64,000 bases of DNA from an uncultured Thiothrix sp. (GTDB lineage: Bacteria > Pseudomonadota > Gammaproteobacteria > Poriferisulfidales > GCA-002705445): contig CACJPG010000003.1 in assembly GCA_902595225.1 (NCBI GenBank), forward strand, positions 1 to 64,000, read 5' to 3'. The translations under genes were made by a program, and so were the position numbers. The notes below the pieces were generated by a model. That model did no database searches. It had not been told where the DNA came from and worked only from the letters and a program-made list of their open reading frames with translations. Shown one piece after another: positions 45,003 to 54,690 of the stretch (position 1 is the first letter of the stretch; each line of letters begins with the position of its first letter).

Positions 45003-46370
45003 TTATTTTAACAGTATAAACGCTGTTCTATTTCCTCTTTGAACATGAAGAATCAGCTCATCATTATTATTTGCTGCAACCTCGAGGTCTTTTACACTTT
45101 GAACCGGTATATTGTTAACTGATAAAATTATATCATTTGGTCTAATTCCATAAATAAATGCTTTACTATCTTTTTTCATTTTCATTATTTTTATGCCATT
45201 TATTTTTCCATATTCTGGCATGTTCTTTTTTATTTCTCCAAAGACAATACCTGCCAGCCTAGGGTTTATTTTAAGATTAGATATTTTTTCTTTTTTTGGT
45301 TCAACTATTTTTACTTTCTTTGTTAAAATCTTTCCTTTTCTATTTATCTGTATATTAATTATTGTATTTATTTTAAGAAGACCAATTTTATTACGCATTG
45401 AAGCTGCATTATCTATTACTTTATTATCAATTTTAATTACAACATCACCAACTTTAATGCCTGACTTATCAGCGGGAGAACCCTCTAGAACTCGAGTTAT
45501 AATTGCTCCACGATTTGTCTCAACGCCAAATGCTTTCGACAGGTCATCCGTTAAATTCTGTGCAGAGACACCCAAATACCCTCTTTTCACTTCTCCATAC
45601 TTTAAGAGTTGTGAAGTTATATCTAATGCCATATTCACAGGTATTGCTAATCCTATTCCGACACTACCGGCTGATGCTCCTCGAGAACCTATTATTGCTG
45701 TATTTATCCCTACTAGCTCTCCATTTAAATTTACTAAGGCACCTCCAGAATTTCCAGGATTTATAGATGCGTCAGTTTGAATAAAATTTTCATATGCTTC
45801 TATACCTAATCCTGACCTTCCCAAAGCACTTACAATCCCAGACGTCACTGTTTGACCTATTCCAAAAGGATTTCCAATGGCTACAACAAAATCACCGACC
45901 CTTAGTTTTTCTGAGTCCGAAAATTTTATTGATTGCAAGTTTTCTGGTGGAATTTTTATAATTGCTATATCTGAGGCTGGATCAGCTCCAACTAATACCG
46001 CTTTAAATTCTCTTCCGTCATGGAGCTTGACCTTTATGTCTTTTGCTTTTGCAATTACATGATTATTTGTAATAACAAAACCTTTTTTACTATTTATTAT
46101 TACTCCAGAACCTAAACCAGATCTATTTCTTTTTTTTGATTTTAGCTGACCAGGTATATTAAAAAATTTTCTCAAAAAAGGATCGTCAATTAGCTGATTT
46201 CTTTGCGGGGTTTCGCTGATAGTATAAATATTTACAACCGCTGGTGTCACATCCTCGAGCATTGGAGCAAGTGAAGGTATTCCAGCACTAAATAATTTGG
46301 AATTTCCAGCAAAAGAAGGCGAGGAAAAAAGCAAAGTTAGTATTAAAATGGATTTTAAGAATTTATTCAT
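45003..46370 (-). CDS. periplasmic Deg/HtrA serine protease
   Basis: About 455 residues from the Met at 46370 (an upstream Met at 46391 is possible). A signal peptide ends at SFA (near residue 21). The trypsin-like domain has the His in TNNHVI, the Asp in ASDIAIIK and the Ser in GNSGGAL. Two PDZ domains follow, the first starting near RGYLGVSAQ. The overall form matches DegQ/DegS-type quality-control proteases. The start region overlaps the end of the asparaginase-like gene. Confidence 0.93.
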   Translation of the reverse strand: MNKFLKSILILTLLFSSPSFAGNSKLFSAGIPSLAPMLEDVTPAVVNIYTISETPQRNQLIDDPFLRKFFNIPGQLKSKKRNRSGLGSGVIINSKKGFVITNNHVIAKAKDIKVKLHDGREFKAVLVGADPASDIAIIKIPPENLQSIKFSDSEKLRVGDFVVAIGNPFGIGQTVTSGIVSALGRSGLGIEAYENFIQTDASINPGNSGGALVNLNGELVGINTAIIGSRGASAGSVGIGLAIPVNMALDITSQLLKYGEVKRGYLGVSAQNLTDDLSKAFGVETNRGAIITRVLEGSPADKSGIKVGDVVIKIDNKVIDNAASMRNKIGLLKINTIINIQINRKGKILTKKVKIVEPKKEKISNLKINPRLAGIVFGEIKKNMPEYGKINGIKIMKMKKDSKAFIYGIRPNDIILSVNNIPVQSVKDLEVAANNNDELILHVQRGNRTAFILLK

Positions 46371-46374
46371 ATTT

Positions 46375-46860
46375 TTAATCTTTTGTTTCAAATTTTCCTA
46401 AGTCAATATTCTTTTTTACGTTATCTGAACGGAATACGATACCATTCATTGTAATATAAACACCATATTCAAGAATTTGCACTGCAGCCAATGCAAACCC
46501 AGAATTAAAAATTGCGTCGGTTTTTTTAAATCTTGCAGGCTGCATCGCTCCCATTAATACTATTGTTTTATCTTTAATATCTTCAAGAGATTTTGCTGTT
46601 TCAACCATTGTATCAGTTCCATGAATAATAATTATTCTTTCTTCTGCGCACTCTTGAACGGAATTTTTTATAATCTGTCTCTCTTTTGAAGTTATATCTA
46701 AGCTATCTTTTTTTAATATTGATTGAATTCGATAATCTGAATTTACATTTCCTTCATCAAGAATTGCTGTTATACAAGGGTCGCCAATACTATATTCGCT
46801 ATTAGCATCAAAATACACTTTATCGAATGTACCTCCGGTTGTAAGTATAGCCACTTTCAT
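46375..46860 (-). CDS. half-length asparaginase-domain protein
   Basis: This encodes 161 residues matching only the N-terminal domain of L-asparaginases. The first catalytic Thr is in LTTGGTFDK (residues 7-15) and the second set, IIHGTDTMVETA, follows near residue 78. A full enzyme has about 330 residues with a second domain. Free-standing proteins of this size exist in gammaproteobacteria, so this is probably not a broken gene. Substrate unknown. Confidence 0.85.
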   Translation of the reverse strand: MKVAILTTGGTFDKVYFDANSEYSIGDPCITAILDEGNVNSDYRIQSILKKDSLDITSKERQIIKNSVQECAEERIIIIHGTDTMVETAKSLEDIKDKTIVLMGAMQPARFKKTDAIFNSGFALAAVQILEYGVYITMNGIVFRSDNVKKNIDLGKFETKD

Positions 46861-46972
46861 AAATCACGCTCCCCAATATTAGATATACTATGTTATTATC
46901 TTGTTTTGTAATTCTTCACAAAAATAAGAAATAAGCAAATTTATTTTTTGATACATAATTAAGAGAGTTTAT

Positions 46973-47692
46973 ATGAGAAAAAACGGAAGAAAATCAGACG
47001 AGTTACGAGAGATTAATATAATTAAAAACTTTGTATCACATCCAGAAGGTTCTGTGCTTATAGAATTTGGTAACACTAAGGTAATATGCAATGCTACGAT
47101 TGAAGATAAAGTCCCGAATTTTTTAAAAGGCCATCACTCAGGCTGGATTACAGCGGAATACGGAATGATCCCAAGATCTACGAACGATAGAATGAGAAGA
47201 GAGTCAAAAACAAGGCAAAGCGGCAGAACGATGGAAATTCAAAGATTAATTGGAAGATCTTTAAGATCGTCTGTAAATCTTGAGAAGTTAGGTGAAAGAA
47301 CAGTCACTATAGATTGTGATGTAATTCAAGCTGACGGGGGAACTAGAACAGCATCTATTACAGGGGGGTTTGTTGCACTATGCTTAGCTTTGAGAACACA
47401 AGATAATAGTGATTTTTGTTCCTCAGACATTATTCAATCTTACACGGGTTCGGTATCAATTGGTAAAGTCGATGGCAAAATTTTATTAGATTTGGATTAT
47501 GATGAAGATTCAAATGCTGAAACTGATATGAATTTTATAATGAATGAGAATGGGGAGTTTATCGAAATTCAAGGGACAGCCGAAAAGGGATCATTTTCTA
47601 AAAAAGAATTAGACTCTATGCTTTCTTTAGCCTCTTCAGGCATAAAAGAAATTATAAAAATTCAAAAGGAAGCTTTAAATAATTATGGATAA
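46973..47692 (+). CDS. rph: ribonuclease PH
   Basis: This encodes 239 residues of a phosphorolytic 3'-5' exonuclease that trims tRNA precursors. MRKNGRKSDELREI, TAEYGMIPRSTNDRMRRE and DCDVIQADGGTRTASITGGFVAL are diagnostic, with the catalytic Asp residues in LLDLDYDEDSNAETDMN. It overlaps rdgB by 8 nt in the usual rph-rdgB order. Confidence 0.98.
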   Translation: MRKNGRKSDELREINIIKNFVSHPEGSVLIEFGNTKVICNATIEDKVPNFLKGHHSGWITAEYGMIPRSTNDRMRRESKTRQSGRTMEIQRLIGRSLRSSVNLEKLGERTVTIDCDVIQADGGTRTASITGGFVALCLALRTQDNSDFCSSDIIQSYTGSVSIGKVDGKILLDLDYDEDSNAETDMNFIMNENGEFIEIQGTAEKGSFSKKELDSMLSLASSGIKEIIKIQKEALNNYG

Positions 47693-48272
47693 AATTTTGT
47701 TGGCCTCAAATAATCAACACAAGATTAAAGAATTTAACGAAATTCTTCACGGTAGATTTGATTTAGTATCCCAATCTCAATTAAATATTGAGGAAATTGA
47801 AGAAACAGGCCTTTCCTTTGTTGAAAACGCTATTCTAAAAGCAAGGAATGCATCAAAAGCTGCCAATCTCCCTGCTATTGCAGATGACTCTGGAATAGAA
47901 GTTGATGCTCTATCTGGGAGACCTGGTATTTATTCAGCAAGGTATGCTGACCTAAATTGTGATGACAATAAAAATAATAAGTTATTGCTTAAAGAACTAA
48001 AAAATATTCCGCTAGACGGAAGAACAGCTAGATACCAGTGTGTTATTGTTTATATGCCATTTTATGATCACCCTTTGCCAAGAATCTATAGTGGAACATG
48101 GGAGGGTTATATCGGTTTTGAGGAAAAAGGGGAAAATGGGTTTGGTTATGACCCACTCTTTTTCTTACCAGATTTCGAATGTACAGCCGCGCAATTGTCA
48201 GAAGAACAAAAAAATAAGATTAGTCATCGTGGGAAAGCTTTGTCTTTATTTAAAAAGGACTTTTTGGAATAA
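47685..48272 (+). CDS. rdgB: dITP/XTP pyrophosphatase
   Basis: This encodes 195 residues of a HAM1-type house-cleaning enzyme that hydrolyses dITP and XTP to monophosphates. LLASNNQHKIKEF, ADDSGIEVDALSGRPGIYSARYA and FGYDPLFFLP are the family motifs. It ends at the edge of the AT-rich DnaA-box region. The usual next gene hemW is absent. Confidence 0.97.
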   Translation: MDKILLASNNQHKIKEFNEILHGRFDLVSQSQLNIEEIEETGLSFVENAILKARNASKAANLPAIADDSGIEVDALSGRPGIYSARYADLNCDDNKNNKLLLKELKNIPLDGRTARYQCVIVYMPFYDHPLPRIYSGTWEGYIGFEEKGENGFGYDPLFFLPDFECTAAQLSEEQKNKISHRGKALSLFKKDFLE

Positions 48273-48748
48273 AAAAGTATAAAAAATGCACTTTTTTTGG
48301 ATGACTTAGTAAAAAATGTGGGCTTTTATTCACAGATAATATTTTTGTCAATCTTTAAACCTATTTTTCAAGATTTATTTTATTGAAACTTTTTTTTAAT
48401 TTTTATTAATAAAATCAATAATTTATATTGTACAAAAAATGATCAATTTAATAGCTATTAAAGAATGTTTGAAGTTTACGAAAAAAAAATAGATTTTTGC
48501 ACAGACTTATCCACAATTTTTGTGGATATAAAAATACCTTAAAAAAAACAGTGATTTATACAAAATAACTAGAATATTTTGATAAAAGTTGTGCAAATTT
48601 CCATTTGTTAACCTTTCAAAAAAGTCTCAAATAGCACTATATTAGTGCTTATTTTCTATTTATAGCCATTTTTTTGTTTTTTTTGCTTGTAGCTATAATA
48701 AGGTTTAGGTATCATTCATTTCTTGAAATTAATTGCCGGTATTTAATT
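48273..48748 (+). other. AT-rich gap with a DnaA-box cluster; candidate replication origin
   Basis: This 476-bp stretch has no credible gene on either strand. Perfect DnaA boxes (TTWTNCACA) lie at 48326-48334, 48495-48503 and 48507-48515. One-mismatch boxes on the other strand lie at 48521-48529 and 48590-48598. The 48507 and 48521 boxes form an inverted pair. Between 48340 and 48480 the DNA is almost pure A/T, as in an unwinding element. A weak A/T stem at 48271-48297 may end the rdgB transcript. dnaA, dnaN and mnmG are not nearby, so oriC identity is not proven. Confidence 0.5.
48633..48649 (+). promoter_or_regulatory. 17-bp palindrome upstream of rpmE2
   Basis: AGCACTA (48633-48639) and TAGTGCT (48643-48649) form a perfect 7-bp inverted repeat around TAT. 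It lies about 100 bp before rpmE2 and 40 bp before a TATAAT (48695-48700). Type-B L31 genes are often repressed by Zur in zinc-replete cells, but the sequence does not match the enterobacterial Zur box closely. Confidence 0.45.
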
Positions 48749-48994
48749 ATGAAGAAAGATATTCATCCAGAGTACAGAGAAGTTCTTTTCCACGATATCA
48801 GTGTGGACGAATATTTCATTATTAAATCGACTCTTAGCACAGATAAAACTAAAGAATGGGAAGACGGCAAAACTTACCCATATTATACGCTTGATATTTC
48901 CTCTTCCTCGCATCCTTTCTATACTGGTAAACAAAAGATGATAGATACTGCTGGCCAAGTTGACAAATTCAAGAAAAGATATAGTAAAACCTAA
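48749..48994 (+). CDS. rpmE2: 50S ribosomal protein L31 type B
   Basis: About 81 residues from the ATG at 48749; the frame is open further upstream but those residues do not belong to L31. [22 protein letters not shown]-like [10 protein letters not shown] and [24 protein letters not shown] are the type-B pattern. It lacks the zinc-binding cysteines of standard L31, so it can replace it when zinc is scarce. It stands between the DnaA-box gap and the M48 protease gene. Confidence 0.96.
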   Translation: MKKDIHPEYREVLFHDISVDEYFIIKSTLSTDKTKEWEDGKTYPYYTLDISSSSHPFYTGKQKMIDTAGQVDKFKKRYSKT

Positions 48995-49046
48995 ATTTAA
49001 TCTAAATCCGCTTTATATTTTTCAGATTTTTCGGCAATATTAGATA

Positions 49047-50513
49047 ATGGATAGAAGATCGTTTTTGAAAAAATCTGCTTTATTGACTATTTCTGGCCCA
49101 CTAGCTTCTTGTGCAACTAATCCTGTCACGGGAGAAAAAGATTTAATTTTGCTATCAGAAGATGAGGAGACTGAACTTGGCCGAAATTCTCATAAACAAG
49201 TAATGAAGTCATATAGCCCTTATAACCATCCTGAGCTTATTAAATATATTACGATGCTAGGAGAGAAACTTGCTGAAATTAGTCATAGAAGCGATCTTAT
49301 TTACCACTTCACTTTGCTTGATAGTCCTCAAGTCAATGCATTTGCTATACCGGGAGGTTATATTTATATTACCCGAGGAATGCTTGCGTATTTGAAAAGT
49401 GAGGCAGAATTAGCAGGAGTATTAGGGCACGAACTAGGACACATAACTGCAAAGCATGGAGTAAAACAATACTCAAAAAGCCAAGTAGCAAACATCTTAG
49501 GCACTGTCTTCGGTATAGTAGTTGGTGATAGAAATATTGCAAACCTTGGGAGATTAGCATCAACAGCTATCATTAGAGGGTATGGAAGAGAGGCAGAACT
49601 TGAGGCAGACAGAGTCGGCGCAGAGTATATTGCAAAGGTTGGTTATGACCCTGATGCCTTACAAGATGTTATTGGGGTTTTAAAAAACCAAGAGGAATTT
49701 GATAAAGTTTTAGCAGAAGAGGAAAATAGGGATCCTTATGCATACCATGGTGTTTTTGCTACCCATCCTGATAATGACAAAAGGCTTCAAGGAGTTATTA
49801 AAGCTGCAAAAGCTAATCTAAGTGAAGTGAAGTTGGAAGACAATGAAAAGAAATACTTAGAATTAATTGAAGGTATACCTTTTGGTCCTGGGGAAGGCCA
49901 AGGTTCTGCTCGGGGATCAAGTTTTTATCATACTGATCTTGACTTCACTTTAAAATTTCCTGATGGTTGGAAAATTGAAAACTTACCAACTGCCGTTTTA
50001 GGAACATCTGCAGATAGAGAAGTTTTGATTGAGCTTACTATGAGAGATCTAAATAGAAAAATATCAGCGAAAGAGCTAATGAGTCGCTTATATGGTGATA
50101 ATCTAGAGAATGGCAGAGAAATTAAAGTTTCAGAATATCAAGGATATGCTGCAACTGTTGAGATGGACACAACGTTTGGAAGTGCTCACAAATGCAGAGT
50201 GGCAATATTATATAAAAATAAGAAAGAAGCTTTTCAATTTATTGCAACTACAAAAAAAGGAAGTGAATATAGAAAATATATTCTGGCTTTTGATGACACA
50301 ATTGAATCTTTAAGAAAGCTAAAGCCCTCTGAAAAACACTTGGGCGAGCCGAAACGAATTCATATTCATAAAGTAAAAATGGGCGAAACTTTTCAAAGTT
50401 TGGCTAAGAAGACTGCATTTACTACTCACGCTGAGAATAGATTACGCGTTATCAATAATAAATTCCCATCTGGGCAACCGAAAGCTGGAAGTCTGGTTAA
50501 ATTAGTTTATTAA
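49047..50513 (+). CDS. M48-family metalloprotease lipoprotein
   Basis: This encodes 488 residues. The N-terminus RRSFLKK plus a hydrophobic stretch and LASC lipobox (Cys at residue 22) suggest an exported lipoprotein, possibly by Tat. The zinc site GHELGHITAKHG (about 126-137) and the later EAELEADRVGAEY carry the HExxH and distal Glu. The C-terminal part, KVKMGETFQSLAKKT, resembles a LysM-like module. The family includes BepA and related outer-membrane quality-control proteases. Confidence 0.92.
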   Translation: MDRRSFLKKSALLTISGPLASCATNPVTGEKDLILLSEDEETELGRNSHKQVMKSYSPYNHPELIKYITMLGEKLAEISHRSDLIYHFTLLDSPQVNAFAIPGGYIYITRGMLAYLKSEAELAGVLGHELGHITAKHGVKQYSKSQVANILGTVFGIVVGDRNIANLGRLASTAIIRGYGREAELEADRVGAEYIAKVGYDPDALQDVIGVLKNQEEFDKVLAEEENRDPYAYHGVFATHPDNDKRLQGVIKAAKANLSEVKLEDNEKKYLELIEGIPFGPGEGQGSARGSSFYHTDLDFTLKFPDGWKIENLPTAVLGTSADREVLIELTMRDLNRKISAKELMSRLYGDNLENGREIKVSEYQGYAATVEMDTTFGSAHKCRVAILYKNKKEAFQFIATTKKGSEYRKYILAFDDTIESLRKLKPSEKHLGEPKRIHIHKVKMGETFQSLAKKTAFTTHAENRLRVINNKFPSGQPKAGSLVKLVY

Positions 50514-50515
50514 TA

Positions 50516-52087
50516 ATGTTATTCATAAAAAATTTACTCTCTATTTTATATATTTTTCTTTTTTGTTCTAACATGGCATTTTCTGATGTAATTTTTTCAA
50601 AAAGCGGTGAACAAAATTTTTTAAAAGTTGACCAAGCTTTTAAAGTAAAATTTCACAAAAAATCTAATCTCGAAAAAGGAAGTTTTCATATTATAGATTT
50701 TCAAATTGCCGAAGGTTATTATCTTTATAAAGATAAAATAAAAGTCTTATTAAATGGTCAAGAATTAGAGAATATTAAGTTTCCAAAGACAAAAATCAAG
50801 GAGGACGAATTTTTTGGTAAAAGCGAGATATACGACCATGATTTTATTTTAAATATCGTCTCCGATGTTGAGATAAGAAACATTTCTATCACATATCAAG
50901 GCTGTGCCGAAAGAGGTTTATGCTATCCGCCTGTAAAGAAAACTATTTTTTCAGATTCTAAAGTTGATTATGATTCCAGTTTTCAAAAGGTTTCTGAACA
51001 AGACCAGGTTTATGAGAAGTTATTAAATAATAATATATTTACAAGTCTAATATTATTTATTGGCTTCGGTTTACTTTTATCGCTTACACCATGCGTCCTT
51101 CCAATGGTTCCAATTTTGTCTGGAATCATTATTAAATCATCAAAAAATGATGAACTACCATTTTTATTATCTTTAAATTATGTCTTAGGATTATGTAGTG
51201 TTTATCTTATTGTTGGAATTTTCATAGGTTACTCTACTGATTTATATAATATACAGAGCATATTTCAGGAGCCAATATATTTAATTTTATTTTCTATCAT
51301 TCTTGTATTGCTAGCTTTATCAATGTTTGGACTATATGAAATAAGCATCCCCGGCAAAATTATTAATCTTTTTTCAAAATTTGGCAGCGAAAATAATAAA
51401 GGTGGGTATAGCGGTTCTTATTTAATGGGATTATTTTCAGCATTAATAGTTGGACCATGTATTGCTCCACCTTTAGCAGGAATATTCATATATATAACAT
51501 CAGAAAATCCAGGCCCAATAATTACGGGATTACTTTTTTTAAGTTTAAGTATTGGAATGAGTATTCCATTACTTCTTTATGGAACTTTTATGGGTAATTT
51601 AATTCCTAAAACTGGCAAATGGATGAAATATGTAAACTATTTGTTCGGAGTTTTATTATTAATTGTCGCTCTGTCATTCATCGACAGAATTATTCCAATA
51701 ACTAATTTTTTTAATGATCAAAAAAATTTAGTATCATTCCAAAAAGTGAATAATGTAAAAGAATTAAAAGAACAACTACTCACTAAAAATAAAATTAAAT
51801 TAATTGATGTATATGCAGATTGGTGTGTCGAATGTAAATGGATGGAGCAAAGAACATTCACTAATGAAAATGTTAGCGTATTACTAAAGAAGTATCATCT
51901 TATTAAAATTGATGTAACAGAGAATTCAAAAGATGATAAAGAGATGTTAAAATTTATAGGAGTAGTCGGTCCTCCAGCTTATAAATTTTATAATATTCAT
52001 GGCGATGAAATTAAAGGTTTTAGTATTCAAGGCTATATGAATTCTGAAAAATTTAAAAAACATCTCGAAGAACTAGAAAATTATTGA
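50516..52087 (+). CDS. dsbD: thiol:disulfide interchange protein DsbD
   Basis: This moves reducing power from cytoplasmic thioredoxin to the periplasm. Its 523 residues have a signal peptide, an alpha domain with the CAERGLCYPP redox pair, a membrane domain of eight helices with TPCVLPM and GPCIAPPL, and a C-terminal thioredoxin domain with WCVECK. Periplasmic reduction supports cytochrome c maturation. It starts 2 nt after the M48 gene. Confidence 0.97.
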   Translation: MLFIKNLLSILYIFLFCSNMAFSDVIFSKSGEQNFLKVDQAFKVKFHKKSNLEKGSFHIIDFQIAEGYYLYKDKIKVLLNGQELENIKFPKTKIKEDEFFGKSEIYDHDFILNIVSDVEIRNISITYQGCAERGLCYPPVKKTIFSDSKVDYDSSFQKVSEQDQVYEKLLNNNIFTSLILFIGFGLLLSLTPCVLPMVPILSGIIIKSSKNDELPFLLSLNYVLGLCSVYLIVGIFIGYSTDLYNIQSIFQEPIYLILFSIILVLLALSMFGLYEISIPGKIINLFSKFGSENNKGGYSGSYLMGLFSALIVGPCIAPPLAGIFIYITSENPGPIITGLLFLSLSIGMSIPLLLYGTFMGNLIPKTGKWMKYVNYLFGVLLLIVALSFIDRIIPITNFFNDQKNLVSFQKVNNVKELKEQLLTKNKIKLIDVYADWCVECKWMEQRTFTNENVSVLLKKYHLIKIDVTENSKDDKEMLKFIGVVGPPAYKFYNIHGDEIKGFSIQGYMNSEKFKKHLEELENY

Positions 52088-52151
52088 TTTATTAAGATTT
52101 TCGTGGTATTTTGCTGGAGTTCTAAGAAAATAAAAGAAATTAAAAGAACTT

Positions 52152-52601
52152 ATGAGTAAAATATTAATCCTTAATGGGCCGAATTTAAATCTTTTGGGCG
52201 AAAGAGAGCCAGAAATTTATGGCTACGAGTCGCTAGACGATATATCTTCTAGCTTAGACTCAGTAGCTTCAGAAATACAAGTTAACCTTAGCCATCAACA
52301 ATTTAATTCAGAAGCCGAATTAATTGATGAAATTCATCGAGCTAAGAGTGAGAAGATGGATTTTATAATATTTAATCCAGGAGCTTTTACACATACAAGT
52401 ATTGCTTTGCGAGATGCTCTACTAGGAGTTTCAATACCATTTATTGAAATACATATCTCGAATGTATTTGCACGGGAAGATTTTAGAAAAAAATCATATT
52501 TATCTGATATAGCTGTTGGAGTGATATCAGGGCATGGAATTTTTGGATATGAGCTTGCTTTGATGTCAGCTTATAATATTTTAAAAAATAGGAAAAAATA
52601 A
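52152..52601 (+). CDS. aroQ: type II 3-dehydroquinate dehydratase
   Basis: This encodes 149 residues with [19 protein letters not shown], where the flexible loop carries catalytic Arg and Tyr. [19 protein letters not shown] and [17 protein letters not shown] complete the active site, and [12 protein letters not shown] closes the fold. It performs the third step of the shikimate pathway. The stop overlaps the accB start, the usual aroQ-accB-accC order. Confidence 0.98.
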   Translation: MSKILILNGPNLNLLGEREPEIYGYESLDDISSSLDSVASEIQVNLSHQQFNSEAELIDEIHRAKSEKMDFIIFNPGAFTHTSIALRDALLGVSIPFIEIHISNVFAREDFRKKSYLSDIAVGVISGHGIFGYELALMSAYNILKNRKK

Positions 52602-53089
52602 TGGATATAAGAAAAGTAAAAAAATTAATGGAAATGCTAGAAGAGTCATCTCTGTCTGAGCTAGAGGTTATTGAAGGGGAGGAATCAATAAGATTAAGTA
52701 AATCGTCGAATTTAACTACAGAAAATATTACCACACAAATTCCTAATCAAATTCCTAATCAAATACCTTATCAAGTAAATCCGCAAAATCAGAACCCGCC
52801 GGCACAAATACCTGAGCAGTCAAATATAATTGATAAAGAAAACTTAGAAATATCAGGCTATGAAATTAAATCGCCGATGGTTGGCACATTTTACGAGGCA
52901 CCATCTCCAGGCTCAAAACCCTTTGTTAGCGTTGGTGATGTTGTAAAAAAAGGTGACGTACTTTGTATTATTGAAGCAATGAAGATGCTTAATCAAATTG
53001 AGTCAGATAAAGGTGGAGAAATAAAAGCAATACTTGTAGAAAATGCTCAACCAGTAGAATTTAATCAAGTATTATTTGTGATTGAGTAA
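52601..53089 (+). CDS. accB: biotin carboxyl carrier protein
   Basis: This encodes 162 residues. The C-terminal biotinyl domain begins near [17 protein letters not shown] and carries the biotinylated Lys in [13 protein letters not shown]. The linker between the N-terminal helix and this domain is Asn/Gln/Ile/Pro-rich, with tandem NQIP units, rather than the usual Ala/Pro linker. It feeds carboxybiotin to acetyl-CoA carboxylase for fatty acid synthesis. Confidence 0.98.
   Translation: MDIRKVKKLMEMLEESSLSELEVIEGEESIRLSKSSNLTTENITTQIPNQIPNQIPYQVNPQNQNPPAQIPEQSNIIDKENLEISGYEIKSPMVGTFYEAPSPGSKPFVSVGDVVKKGDVLCIIEAMKMLNQIESDKGGEIKAILVENAQPVEFNQVLFVIE
52736..52771 (+). repeat. 12-bp tandem repeat in the accB linker
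   Basis: Three consecutive 12-bp units (CAAATTCCTAAT and close variants) encode repeated QIPN. It is a coding microsatellite in the flexible linker and can change linker length without harm to the reading frame. Confidence 0.8.
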
Positions 53090-53092
53090 ATT

Positions 53093-54433
53093 ATGATAAA
53101 AAAGTTACTTATAGCAAATAGAGGCGAAATCGCATTAAGAATTTTAAGAGCTTGCAAGGACCTGAGAATAAAAACCGTTGCGGTTCACTCAGTAGTTGAT
53201 AGAGATTTAATGCATGTCCGACTAGCTGACGAATCAGTTTGTATTGGTCCTGCCGATTCAAAGCAAAGCTACTTATTTCCTTCGTCAATAATTAGCGCGG
53301 CAGAGATAACTGGTGCAGATGCAATTCATCCTGGATTTGGTTTTCTCTCAGAAAATGCTGACTTTGCAGAGCAGGTGACAAAATCTGATTTTATTTTTGT
53401 TGGGCCGAAATCTGAAACTATAAAACTTATGGGGGATAAGATTCTTGCAAAGAGAGCAATGTCAGAAGTTGGTATTAATGGAATTCCAGGCTCAAAGGGA
53501 GAGGTTTCAAAATCAATAAAAGAAAATAAAAAAATTGCAAAAGAAGTTGGATATCCAGTTTTAGTAAAAGCCGCACATGGCGGCGGCGGAAGAGGTATGA
53601 GGACTGTTGAAAAAGAAAGCGATCTTGAGGAAGCAATAAAACTTACAAAAAGTGAGGCCAAATTGGCTTTCGGAAATGATACTGTTTTTATAGAAAAATT
53701 TTTGCAAAATCCAAGACATATAGAGTTTCAGGTACTTTGCGATAACTTTGGCAACGCAATATGTCTCGGTGAGAGAGACTGCTCGATGCAAAGAAAGCAC
53801 CAAAAAGTTATTGAGGAAGCACCAGCTCCTGGTTTAAGCGAAGAACTTAGAGAAAAAATGAGTAAGCTGGTTACAGACGCCTGTAAAAAAATCGGTTATA
53901 TTGGTGCAGGGACATTTGAATTTCTTTATGAAGAAGGAAATTTTTACTTTATCGAAATGAATACACGAATACAAGTAGAGCACCCTGTAACGGAAATGAT
54001 CACTGGTATCGATATTGTTAGGCAGCAGCTTTTGATAGCTTCTGGGGAAAAAGTTGGATATACACAAGAACAAGTTGAGTTAAGAGGTCATGCAATTGAA
54101 TGCAGAATTAATGCAGAGAACTCAGAAACATTTATTCCATGCCCAGGAACAATAAACCAATTTCATGCTCCCGGTGGACCTGGAGTAAGAATGGATACTC
54201 ATATATATAATGGTTATAAGGTACCACCAAATTATGATTCAATGATCGGTAAGCTAATTTCTTATGGAAACAATCGAGACGCAGCAATAAGAAGGATGAG
54301 TAATGCTTTAAATGAAATTGTTATTGATGGAATTGAGACAAACATTGACCTTCAGAAAAAGTTAATTTTAGATACAGAATTTCAAAAAGGCGGCTTTAGT
54401 ATAAATTATCTTGAGAGTAAAATTAAAAACTAA
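53093..54433 (+). CDS. accC: biotin carboxylase
   Basis: This ATP-grasp enzyme carboxylates the biotin on AccB. Its 446 residues include [16 protein letters not shown], the ATP loop [32 protein letters not shown] and [17 protein letters not shown]. It is 3 nt after accB; the fis start directly follows its stop. Confidence 0.99.
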   Translation: MIKKLLIANRGEIALRILRACKDLRIKTVAVHSVVDRDLMHVRLADESVCIGPADSKQSYLFPSSIISAAEITGADAIHPGFGFLSENADFAEQVTKSDFIFVGPKSETIKLMGDKILAKRAMSEVGINGIPGSKGEVSKSIKENKKIAKEVGYPVLVKAAHGGGGRGMRTVEKESDLEEAIKLTKSEAKLAFGNDTVFIEKFLQNPRHIEFQVLCDNFGNAICLGERDCSMQRKHQKVIEEAPAPGLSEELREKMSKLVTDACKKIGYIGAGTFEFLYEEGNFYFIEMNTRIQVEHPVTEMITGIDIVRQQLLIASGEKVGYTQEQVELRGHAIECRINAENSETFIPCPGTINQFHAPGGPGVRMDTHIYNGYKVPPNYDSMIGKLISYGNNRDAAIRRMSNALNEIVIDGIETNIDLQKKLILDTEFQKGGFSINYLESKIKN

Positions 54434-54679
54434 ATGGATAAAAATAGTTCAAACAAGCTACTTAAGGAATTTGTTAGACAAACAATGAAAGAATACTTTA
54501 CTAAACTAGATGGTCATCCTGTTGATAAAGTATATGATTTAGTAATTGGTGAGGTGGAAAAACCACTTCTTGAGGAAACTATAAAATATTGTAATGGAAA
54601 TCAATCAAGAGCAGCAGTGCTTCTTGGAATAAGTAGAGGAACATTAAGAAAGAAAATAAAGTTATATAACATATCTTAG
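54434..54679 (+). CDS. fis: DNA-binding protein Fis
   Basis: This nucleoid protein bends DNA and regulates rRNA and growth genes. Its 81 residues lack some of the usual N-terminal arm, and the C-terminal helix-turn-helix NGNQSRAAVLLGISRGTLRKKIKLY is intact. Its placement between accC and purH, with no dusB, is a variation on the gammaproteobacterial theme. Start follows the accC stop without a gap. Confidence 0.95.
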   Translation: MDKNSSNKLLKEFVRQTMKEYFTKLDGHPVDKVYDLVIGEVEKPLLEETIKYCNGNQSRAAVLLGISRGTLRKKIKLYNIS

Positions 54680-54690
54680 GGAAATAAGTC

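Noticed and set aside
46375..46860. Asparaginase-like gene as a pseudogene
   Set aside because: The frame is intact, both catalytic motifs are present, and single-domain proteins of this size are known.
48674..48748. N-terminal extension of rpmE2
   Set aside because: The added residues are hydrophobic and absent from L31; the ATG at 48749 gives the conserved MKKDIHP start.
52736..52771. CRISPR-like repeat
   Set aside because: The 12-bp units are contiguous with no spacers and lie in the accB coding sequence. No CRISPR array was found anywhere.
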